In this document: positions 1 to 5,720 of the stretch, in pieces
Numbering within the stretch: the first letter of the stretch is position 1
Layout: each line of letters opens with the position of its first letter
Assembly: GCA_013813945.1 (NCBI GenBank)
Contig: JACCQV010001141.1
Coordinates: forward strand, 1-5,856
Length of the DNA stretch: 5,856 nucleotides
DNA from: Deltaproteobacteria bacterium
GTDB lineage: Bacteria; Myxococcota_A; Polyangia; Haliangiales; Haliangiaceae
Reading direction: 5' to 3'
Notes under the pieces: model-generated
What the model was told of the DNA's origin: nothing
The model's database searches: none
What the model saw: only the letters and a program-made list of their open reading frames with translations
Position numbers and translations under genes: made by a program

Positions 1-114
1 CAACGCCCCCTTCTCGTCCACGCCCTGCGCGCGCGCATCCGAGGCGGACAGCGATATCGAGACGGCGATGACCCCGACGACCGCCCACCTTCGCAAGGAC
101 GTAGCTGCACGCAT
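1..114 (-). CDS. Secreted/periplasmic protein, N-terminal 38 residues only (runs off left edge)
   Basis: Reading leftward from the ATG at 114-112, an open frame of exactly 38 codons reaches the window edge without a stop. It begins MRAATSLRRWAVVGV and has the full plan of a Sec signal peptide. There is a positive n-region (Arg2, Arg8, Arg9), a hydrophobic core at about residues 11-24, and an Ala-Arg-Ala cleavage site after residue 29, so the mature protein would start with Gln30 (QGVDEKGAL). A GGAGGG Shine-Dalgarno lies at 131-126 on the same strand, 11 bases before the ATG, slightly long spacing but acceptable. Codon third positions are mostly G/C, as in the other genes here. There is no cysteine at the cleavage site, so it is not a lipoprotein. 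The visible mature part is too short to name a family. It is transcribed divergently from the lipoprotein pair. Confidence 0.72.
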   Translation of the reverse strand, partial: MRAATSLRRWAVVGVIAVSISLSASDARAQGVDEKGAL

Positions 115-138
115 AGGTTTAGAAACCCTCCACGAATG

Positions 139-168
139 ATCGTACTCCGCCCTAGGTAGCTTTCGCAA
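139..168 (-). promoter_or_regulatory. Weak sigma-70-like promoter candidate for the leftward gene
   Basis: On the minus strand TTGCGA (168-163) and TACGAT (144-139) are separated by 18 bases, giving four of six matches to each of the vegetative consensus boxes. Transcription would start near 132, leaving a very short leader that barely contains the Shine-Dalgarno at 131-126. The position is sensible, but the match is modest and could be chance. Confidence 0.2.
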
Positions 169-400
169 TTCTTGGGTCGATCGTTATGTGGTTGAGAGAG
201 CCTCTGTGCCGTCGAAGATGCGGCGCAGCCCGCATGTGAGGGCGCGGCAGACGCACATCAGGATCCCAAAATCTACGTGCGGTGCATGTCACTCGAAGGG
301 CCGTCGCGGTGTCCGGTTGCTTGACTCCGCTCACCTCACAGGAGAAAGTGGACCCGCGTTCTGGGGCATATCGCGTTTCTATTTGTGCCTATAAAACTTC

Positions 401-407
401 GAGGGAG
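401..407 (+). promoter_or_regulatory. Ribosome binding site for the first lipoprotein
   Basis: GAGGGAG is followed by a 7-base spacer and then two consecutive ATG codons (415 and 418). This decides the start: an upstream in-frame GTG at 385 lacks any such site and would place ten extra residues before a signal peptide that is complete without them. Confidence 0.65.
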
Positions 408-414
408 CATCACG

Positions 415-1395
415 ATGATGAGGAACTCTGGCTTGGCCTTTTGGCTGTTCTGCGGACTGGGTACTGTCAGCGCCTGTGGCGATGACGTTTCGGCGATTCC
501 CGACGCTCGGATGATCGACGCTCGGATGATCGATGCGCCCCCGGATGCGCAGGAGTTCACGGTCGACTTCGAGTCGATGGAGGGCGGCGAAGTCCGCCTC
601 GAGTACCTCCAGTTCCCACCCGGCAACGTGCCGCAGACCCGCGCGCGCGGCACGGCCTTCTTCTACAAGGGCCCGAGCGTTCATTACCCGCTTCCGGTGA
701 TCCCTGGCTGCACGACCTATCAGGAGAACCCGCCGACCAAGTGGCCGCTCGCGCAGGCTGCCAACCGGCAGTACCTCGACGTCGGCCAGGTGATCATCAC
801 CGGCGGCCCGCAGCAGTTCAACCTCGCGGCTGGAGCGGTCACGACTCCGCCGACGAAGGACTTCCTCGATCGCGCATACACGGGTCCCTGGCGGTTCTCG
901 TCGCTCAACGACATGGGCCGTACGTTCATCAGCGACAACACCCGCTATGACGTCGTCCTCACGGGCTCGGCGGAGTGGCCGGCCCAGATCTTCGAGGACG
1001 TCCTGTACATGCCGGACGCGTTCCCGCTGATCTCTCCAGCGGCGTCGGTGTCGCCGGTTCCGCTCGTCGCCAACACCCCGTTGACGATCACCTACCAGGT
1101 CCCGACGAACACGCAGCTCCCGGCCGGGTCGACGGTGGATACGCTGATCGCGTTCACCAACGGTAACCCGCCCGTCGTGATCTGCACCGAGGAAGGGATC
1201 GACGGCTCGATCACGATCCCGGCAGCCACGGTCGACCTGATCCGCGCGGCAGTCCCCGGTGGCAGCCGGATCCTGCGCCAGCACGTGGTCCACAACCTGC
1301 GTGAGCTCACGAACGGCATCACCCACCAGAACCAGCGGATCGATTTCCTCTCGGTCTGGTGCTACAACTATCCGTTCTCCGTTCCGGCTCCGTAA
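415..1395 (+). CDS. Myxobacterial-type lipoprotein of unknown function, 326 aa
   Basis: I do not recognise a named family. The N-terminus is a lipoprotein signal peptide: Met-Met-Arg-Asn, a hydrophobic core (residues 6-16), then the lipobox Val18-Ser19-Ala20-Cys21, so Cys21 should be lipidated and the protein anchored in a membrane facing the periplasm or surface. Residues 29-45 form an Asp/Ala/Pro tether containing a perfect DARMI duplication, a linker style frequent in Myxococcota lipoproteins. The body looks all-beta. It includes an aromatic and Thr-rich N-terminal half (residues 48-210) and, from about 216, a stretch with the feel of an Ig-like or beta-sandwich domain (LTITYQVP, then DGSITIPAATVDLI). 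Cysteines 99, 257 and 316 remain after processing, so one disulfide is possible. No catalytic motif is visible. ATG415 or ATG418 are the plausible starts. It lies 59 bases upstream of a second lipoprotein on the same strand, suggesting an operon. Confidence 0.88.
   Translation: MMRNSGLAFWLFCGLGTVSACGDDVSAIPDARMIDARMIDAPPDAQEFTVDFESMEGGEVRLEYLQFPPGNVPQTRARGTAFFYKGPSVHYPLPVIPGCTTYQENPPTKWPLAQAANRQYLDVGQVIITGGPQQFNLAAGAVTTPPTKDFLDRAYTGPWRFSSLNDMGRTFISDNTRYDVVLTGSAEWPAQIFEDVLYMPDAFPLISPAASVSPVPLVANTPLTITYQVPTNTQLPAGSTVDTLIAFTNGNPPVVICTEEGIDGSITIPAATVDLIRAAVPGGSRILRQHVVHNLRELTNGITHQNQRIDFLSVWCYNYPFSVPAP
501..535 (+). repeat. 15-bp tandem repeat encoding the DARMI tether
   Basis: CGACGCTCGGATGAT occurs twice without mismatch at 501-515 and 516-530, followed by the start of a third copy (CGATG) that diverges. 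The unit is a multiple of three, so copies add or remove Asp-Ala-Arg-Met-Ile without breaking the frame. It lies just after the lipidated cysteine, in the flexible tether of the lipoprotein, where length variation is likely to be tolerated. Confidence 0.85.
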
Positions 1396-1454
1396 TTCCA
1401 CGCGCTGGTGCGCAAGGAATGACAGACCACGCGACTCCTGGACCGTTCGAGCAT

Positions 1455-2108
1455 GTGCCGACGTGGCGCCTGCTCGCTGTTCTAGGTGTCGCGTTCGGCG
1501 TTTCGGGGTGCGGAGACAATCGCGCCCCAATCGACACGACGTCGATGATGGACGGCCCGCCGGTCGATATGGCGCCGGCGGGGCCGTGCTGGCCGCTCGA
1601 CAATCGAATCGAGCGGGGATCGGTCGTGCTCGGAATGGGGCCCGGTCCGTTTTCGTCGATGCCCGACGAGGTGCCGCTGGTGTACGGCGAGCAGGGCGGA
1701 TTTCATTTCGAGGTTCATTCGCGGATGACGGGCCTGCGACCCGGCAATCCCGCTGATCTGCTCGACCCCGCGAATCCCCGCACCAAGTTCACGACGACGT
1801 TTCTCGATACCGGCAAGCCGATCAACGCTGGGGTCTGCGCGCATCGGCTCGCGTACATCCCGAGCGGCGCGGAGACCTTTGACCTGGGGGCCTCGACGAT
1901 CTCGATCTTCGAGACCTGCTACCGCGGGCCAGATGTGTTCGGGGTCAAGTTCCGCTTGATCGTCGAGGTCATCGACAGCGACGGTGGGTACGCCAAGGAC
2001 GAGAGGATCGTCACGGCGCTGCCACCAGTCGGCTGGGTCGATCCGGTGCCGGCTTCCGATGCCGGCACGCCCGACGCGGGCACCTGTCCGCCGCCCGCCG
2101 GCACCTGA
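1455..2108 (+). CDS. Second lipoprotein, hypothetical, about 217 aa
   Basis: From the GTG at 1455 the protein starts with a textbook lipoprotein signal: MPTWR, a hydrophobic core, then the lipobox Val-Ser-Gly-Cys19. An in-frame ATG at 1419 would add 12 residues including Asp and Glu (MTDHATPGPFEH). The AAGGA before it abuts the ATG with no spacing, and its codons have mixed third positions, so 1455 is preferred but not certain. A short Asp/Pro tether leads to a body opening CWPLDN and containing LGMGPGPF, then PLVYGEQGGFHFEVHSRMTGL at about residues 74-94. A 'glycine-rich, VxGxQGGxH, R-x-x-GL-x-P' signature like this recurs in uncharacterised secreted proteins of myxobacteria (from memory). 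Further Cys lie at 45, 128, 155 and 211. The C-terminus ends in a tether-like Asp-Ala-Gly-Thr/Pro tail with Cys211. Function unknown; probably cotranscribed with the preceding lipoprotein. Confidence 0.85.
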   Translation: MPTWRLLAVLGVAFGVSGCGDNRAPIDTTSMMDGPPVDMAPAGPCWPLDNRIERGSVVLGMGPGPFSSMPDEVPLVYGEQGGFHFEVHSRMTGLRPGNPADLLDPANPRTKFTTTFLDTGKPINAGVCAHRLAYIPSGAETFDLGASTISIFETCYRGPDVFGVKFRLIVEVIDSDGGYAKDERIVTALPPVGWVDPVPASDAGTPDAGTCPPPAGT

Positions 2109-2149
2109 GTCCAGAGCGGCTGCTCGACACCCGTCCAGGCACTCTGAAT

Positions 2150-2166
2150 CTGGTTTGCGACTGGCA
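2150..2166 (+). promoter_or_regulatory. Candidate sigma-54 (-24/-12) promoter ahead of the sensor phosphatase
   Basis: CTGGTTTGCGACTGGCA carries the invariant GG (2152-2153) and GC (2164-2165) exactly ten bases apart. It also has the flanking CT before GG, G at the conserved position after the -24 box, and the terminal A of the -12 box. The inner CAC of the -24 box and one T of the -12 box do not match. It would start transcription near 2177, about 160 bases upstream of the sensor start. Sigma-54 promoters are widely used in myxobacteria, but a partial match like this can arise by chance and no activator site was identified. Confidence 0.25.
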
Positions 2167-2335
2167 CTCTTGACCTCGGGATTCTTCGGGGGGGTCTCAC
2201 GAGGGCCGGTGATCGCGCGACCTCGATCAATCGGCGGCCGGAGTCGTACGGTCGACCGCAGTTCTGATATCTTTCACGCGATTGGCGCACGTTCGAGCTC
2301 GATCGAATCCGCGATCCAATCGGCGGGGGCACCAT

Positions 2336-5300
2336 TTGATCACGCTACGCACGCAGTCGTTCCTCTGCGCGTTCCTGTTCTCGATCTCGCAGGGGTGGGC
2401 GCAGCCTGCTGCACCCGAGCCCGCACCGCCGAAACCGGCCGCCGCGGCGAAGCCGGCCGCCGCGGCGAAGCCGGCCGCCGCAGATGCCGACGCGAGTGCC
2501 ACCCTCACGCCGTATCTGCGCTTCGATCGCATCTCCGGCATGGCCAAGGGTGCGGTCAAAGCCATCGTTCAGGACGAGGCTGGCTTCCTCTGGTTCGGCA
2601 CCGACGAGGGCCTCAGCCGGTACGACGGCTACGAGTTCGTCAACTGTCTGCCAGGCGCGAACTGCCTGCGTTCGGACGCGACGAACACGCTCTCCAGCTT
2701 CACGGTGACCTCGCTAGCGACCAGCAAGGACGCGCTCTGGATCGGCACCGTGAAGGGCCTCAACCGGCTCGACCTCGTGACGAACAAGTTCACCCACTAC
2801 AAGACCGACCCACAGAACGCCAACTCGCTCGCGAGTGACTACGTGTCGTCGCTGCACATGGGGAAGAGTGGCCTGCTCTGGATCGGGACCACGGACTCTG
2901 GTGTCGACGCTCTCAATCCAGCCAACGGCGAGATCCGCCACTACCAGGCCGACGAGAAGCGACCCGATGGGCTGCGCGATGACGGGATCTCGGTCGTTCG
3001 CGAGGCCGCGGATGGAACGGTGTGGATCGGGACTCGCGAGGTCGGGCTCGCTGTTCTGGAACCAAAATCGGGCAAGTTCACGCACTACGCGAGCGATACG
3101 GGCGGAGGGAGCAGCCTCTCGAACGATGGCATCACGTCGATCTACCAGGATGCCGCCGGTACGATGTGGGTCGGCACGGGCGATGGATTGAATCAGTTCG
3201 ATCCCGCGACCAAGTCGTTCAAGCGCTACCTGGTCGGTGGCGAAGCTGATCAAAAGGCGATCACCACGATCGTCGAGGGCGCGGACAAGGGCTTGTGGTT
3301 GGGTGTTCGAGGCATCGGCGTGTTCCGCCTCGATCGGACGACGGGCGCGATCGAGAAGTACACGCACGACGGCAGCGATCCGACCAGCATCGGCAATCCG
3401 GTGACGTGGGATGCCTTCTCGGATCGCAGCGGCGTGCTGTGGTTTGCGGCGGATGCCGGCGGCGTCTCGCGGCTCAACCCGAGCCGGCGAAGCTTCGCGT
3501 TCTACCGGACCAACCCGGGACTCTCGTTCCTCGAGGACGGCGACCAGGTCTGGCTCGGCACGCAGGGTCGCGGGCTTCGCGCGCTGAACCTCAAGACCGG
3601 TGCGGTCAAGAGCTATCTCGACGAGCAGCTGAGCTCGAGCTGGACGATGAAGGTCATCGCCGGCGACAAGGAGTCGCTGTGGCTCGCCACGACCGATCGA
3701 GGGCTGCTGCACTTCACCCCGAGCACGGGCGCGCTCGAGACCTACGGTACGGAGAACAACCTCCTCGGATCCGACTCGGTCTTCGAGCTCCTGGCTGACT
3801 CCGACAAGATCTGGATCGGCATGTTCGGTTCCGGCCTCGGACGTCTCGACACCACGAAGAAGACGATCGAGACCTTCGTTCACGATCGTGCGAACCCCGC
3901 GACGCTGAGCTCCGACTTCATCGTTGCCCTTCATCAGGACAAGACGCGGCCGAACGTGCTGTGGGTCGGCACGTCGGAAGGGCTCAACGAGCTCGACAAG
4001 ACGACCGGCAAGGCCGTTCGCTACCTGCACGATGCGGCCAAGCCGACGAGCTTGAGTCACGATCACATCACCGACATCTACGAGGACAAGGTCGGTCGGC
4101 TGTGGATCGCCACCTGGGGCGGAGGTCTCAACCGGCTCGACCGCAAGACCGGAGAGTTCACGGCGTTTCACACGGCCCAGGGCCTCGCCAGCGACGTGGT
4201 GTACGGCATCCTCGAGGACACGGCCGGCGTGCTCTGGCTGACCACGAACGACGGGCTCACCCGGTTCCATCCCGACACCCAGGCCACGACGAACTTTCGC
4301 TCCGGCGATGGTCTGCAGGAGGACGAGTTCGCACAGGGCGGTTTCCACCAGGGACCGAGCGGGCGGTTCTATGTCGGCGGACCGCGCGGCTTCAACGTGT
4401 TCGTGCCGGAAGACCTCAAGCCCGATACGTACGCCCCGCCGATCGTGGTGACGAAGTTCGAGCTCGGCGGGCAGTCACGGCCGATCCCCGAGACCGTCTC
4501 TCTCTCGTACCGAGATCGCGGGTTCGGGTTGACGTTCGCCGCTCTCGCGTATGCCGCCCCGGGTCGCAACCGGTACAAGTACCGCCTCCGCGGGTTCGAT
4601 GACTGGGTGGAGACGGATCGCCGGTTCGTCAGCTACTCGAGCCTCGATCCAGGGAACTACACCCTGGAGGTGCTTGGCTCCAATGCCCACGGAGTGTGGA
4701 ACGAGAAGGCCCTCGAGATCCCGATTCACGTCGCTCCGCCTCCGTGGCGCACGTGGTGGGCCTACACGACCTACGGCCTGATCGCCCTGGTGATCGCCGG
4801 CTTGCTGTGGCGCAGGCAACGACGCCAGCTCGATGCGATGAACAAGAAGCATCGGCTCTCCGAGCTCGAGAAGGAGATGGCGCTCACCAGCGCCGTTCAA
4901 AAGGGCTTCTTCCCGACCGAGTCATCGGTTCGCGATGGTGAGTTGAGCCTCGAGGGCTTCTACAAGTCCGCCACGCAGTGCAGTGGTGACTGGTGGTGGT
5001 GGGAGGCTCGCGGCAACGACTACTTCATCCTCGTCGGAGACGTCACGGGTCACGGCGCCGGCTCGGCCATGGTCACGGCCGCCGTGGCAGCCTGTTTCCG
5101 ATCCCTCCGGACCCGCGTCGACGATGACGAGCGTCTGCAGGAGATGAACGACGAGGTGCTCCGCGTCTCGCAGGGCCAGTACCACATGACGCTCACGGCG
5201 TTGAACGTGAACATCGAGACCGGGGAGTACGTGATCCGCAGCGCCGGCGGTGTGCCGGTGTTCGCGCTTCCGCCGAAGGGCCGCACCAGGGTGCTGATGT

Positions 5301-5641
5301 GCCCGGGCATGCCTCTCGGCTCCGCCCAGTTCGAGATGGGGCGCCTCGAAGGAACGCTGCGTCCTGGCGAGCGCGTGTTGATCCTGACCGACGGAATTCC
5401 CGAGGTCGCGATGGCGAACACGCAGCTGCTCGGCCCCCGCGGCGTGTCGAACTTCTACATGCAGACGCGCGAGCAGGAGCTCAAGACCGCGCTGCAGCAG
5501 CTCGTCACCAAGGTCGAGGGCGTGCAGGTCGGGCCACAGGACGACGACTGGACGGCCGTGCTGGTCCAGTGGGGGCATCGCGACGTGATGATGGACGACG
5601 AGACCGCGACGGGCTCCTCGGTCGCATCGATCGTCCAGTAG
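2336..5641 (+). CDS. Membrane sensor: double propeller (14 Reg_prop repeats) + Y_Y_Y + SpoIIE/PP2C phosphatase
   Basis: Predicted inner-membrane sensor that reads an extracytoplasmic ligand and answers with a cytoplasmic Ser/Thr phosphatase. Numbering is from TTG2336, chosen because a G-rich stretch (2323-2330) lies just upstream and it yields a compact signal peptide (residues 1-22, cleavage Gly-Trp-Ala/Gln). A TTG at 2282 would add 18 Arg-rich residues. Residues 25-55 are an Ala/Pro/Lys linker. Fourteen repeats of the type 'D..G.LWIGT..GL.RLD..TG.F..Y' begin near 76, 126, 170, 218, 268, 311, 360, 395, 439, 483, 530, 579, 623 and 667, enough for two seven-bladed propellers. Y_Y_Y domain 722-800; membrane helix 806-825 followed by RRQRRQ (positive inside); helical linker to about 855. 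The phosphatase spans 867-1080 with SGDWWWW (Asp885), GDVTGHG (Asp902, His906), LTDGIPE (Asp1019) and DDWTAVLV (Asp1070). No kinase, receiver or DNA-binding domain is present. The usual SpoIIE-type substrate is a phosphorylated STAS protein; the ligand is unknown. Confidence 0.93.
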   Translation: MITLRTQSFLCAFLFSISQGWAQPAAPEPAPPKPAAAAKPAAAAKPAAADADASATLTPYLRFDRISGMAKGAVKAIVQDEAGFLWFGTDEGLSRYDGYEFVNCLPGANCLRSDATNTLSSFTVTSLATSKDALWIGTVKGLNRLDLVTNKFTHYKTDPQNANSLASDYVSSLHMGKSGLLWIGTTDSGVDALNPANGEIRHYQADEKRPDGLRDDGISVVREAADGTVWIGTREVGLAVLEPKSGKFTHYASDTGGGSSLSNDGITSIYQDAAGTMWVGTGDGLNQFDPATKSFKRYLVGGEADQKAITTIVEGADKGLWLGVRGIGVFRLDRTTGAIEKYTHDGSDPTSIGNPVTWDAFSDRSGVLWFAADAGGVSRLNPSRRSFAFYRTNPGLSFLEDGDQVWLGTQGRGLRALNLKTGAVKSYLDEQLSSSWTMKVIAGDKESLWLATTDRGLLHFTPSTGALETYGTENNLLGSDSVFELLADSDKIWIGMFGSGLGRLDTTKKTIETFVHDRANPATLSSDFIVALHQDKTRPNVLWVGTSEGLNELDKTTGKAVRYLHDAAKPTSLSHDHITDIYEDKVGRLWIATWGGGLNRLDRKTGEFTAFHTAQGLASDVVYGILEDTAGVLWLTTNDGLTRFHPDTQATTNFRSGDGLQEDEFAQGGFHQGPSGRFYVGGPRGFNVFVPEDLKPDTYAPPIVVTKFELGGQSRPIPETVSLSYRDRGFGLTFAALAYAAPGRNRYKYRLRGFDDWVETDRRFVSYSSLDPGNYTLEVLGSNAHGVWNEKALEIPIHVAPPPWRTWWAYTTYGLIALVIAGLLWRRQRRQLDAMNKKHRLSELEKEMALTSAVQKGFFPTESSVRDGELSLEGFYKSATQCSGDWWWWEARGNDYFILVGDVTGHGAGSAMVTAAVAACFRSLRTRVDDDERLQEMNDEVLRVSQGQYHMTLTALNVNIETGEYVIRSAGGVPVFALPPKGRTRVLMCPGMPLGSAQFEMGRLEGTLRPGERVLILTDGIPEVAMANTQLLGPRGVSNFYMQTREQELKTALQQLVTKVEGVQVGPQDDDWTAVLVQWGHRDVMMDDETATGSSVASIVQ
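2435..2481 (+). repeat. 18-bp GC-rich tandem repeat, about 2.6 copies, in the sensor's linker
   Basis: CCGGCCGCCGCGGCGAAG is found at 2435-2452 and 2453-2470, with a partial third copy (CCGGCCGCCGC) at 2471-2481. Each unit encodes Pro-Ala-Ala-Ala-Ala-Lys, so the repeat forms a flexible periplasmic spacer between the signal peptide and the first propeller. The 18-base period keeps the frame whatever the copy number. Confidence 0.88.
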
Positions 5642-5664
5642 CCGTCTTCACTTGCTCACGGCGG

Positions 5665-5678
5665 CGGCCGCCCGGCCG
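5665..5678. other. Small GC-rich hairpin after the sensor gene
   Basis: CGGCC (5665-5669) and GGCCG (5674-5678) can pair across a four-base loop, 24 bases past the sensor's stop codon. No T-run follows on either strand, so it is not a convincing intrinsic terminator. It may still contribute to transcript ending or stability between the two convergent genes. Confidence 0.3.
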
Positions 5679-5695
5679 GCCACCGGACGCAAGTT

Positions 5696-5716
5696 GAGAA
5701 AGGGGCCTGACCCCCT
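5696..5716 (-). terminator. Weak intrinsic terminator candidate of the leftward gene, possible dispersed element
   Basis: On the minus strand AGGGG (5716-5712), a six-base loop GTCAGG and CCCCT (5705-5701) form a 5-bp GC stem, followed by TTCTC. It begins only five bases after the stop of the leftward gene. The stem is short and the T-tract interrupted. On the plus strand the core GGGGCCTGACCCC, preceded by TTGAGAAA, resembles intergenic palindromes I recall as being repeated in many genomes, so it may be a dispersed element instead of, or as well as, a terminator. Confidence 0.3.
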
Positions 5717-5720
5717 GGCC

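Larger units (their letters stand above)
115..414. other. Divergent intergenic region, 300 bases
   Basis: This gap separates the leftward secreted-protein gene from the rightward lipoprotein genes and must hold both of their promoters unless they are transcribed from further away. I see no tRNA-like fold, no strong inverted repeat and no convincing small gene. Short open frames here have mixed third positions and no family resemblance. On the plus strand a TTGACT at 321-326 resembles a -35 box but has no good -10 box 16-18 bases on. TATAAA at 390-395 resembles a -10 box, but it sits only about 20 bases before the start codon, with a poor -35 (CATATC). The base composition is visibly less GC-rich than the flanking genes, as expected for a regulatory spacer. 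Confidence 0.6.

Noticed and set aside
348..485. Small plus-strand frame starting at GTG348 after AGGAG
   Set aside because: The ribosome site looks fair, but the frame runs out of phase into the signal peptide region of the lipoprotein and its product shows no signal, domain or codon bias.
1419..1454. Upstream ATG start for the second lipoprotein
   Set aside because: AAGGA touches the ATG without spacing, the extra 12 residues put Asp and Glu in front of the signal peptide, and their codons lack the local third-position bias. Kept only as an alternative.
379..1530. Minus-strand open frame of 383 codons across the first lipoprotein
   Set aside because: Arg/Asp-rich low-complexity product, no domain, spans two convincing plus-strand genes; expected from G/C-ending codons on the other strand.
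2115..2126. GAGC-loop-GCTC inverted repeat after the second lipoprotein as a terminator
   Set aside because: Only four base pairs and no T-tract follows.
2170..2198. TTGACC as a sigma-70 -35 box before the sensor
   Set aside because: No -10-like hexamer occurs 16-18 bases downstream; that stretch is a G-run followed by GTCTC.
2282..2335. Upstream TTG start for the sensor
   Set aside because: No Shine-Dalgarno before it, and the extra 18 residues give an unusually long Arg-rich n-region; TTG2336 yields a standard signal peptide.
2714..4348. Long minus-strand open frame (544 codons) opposite the sensor's propellers
   Set aside because: Antisense shadow of a high-GC gene: the translation is Arg/Glu/Val-rich with no family motif, and the plus strand carries regular propeller repeats throughout.
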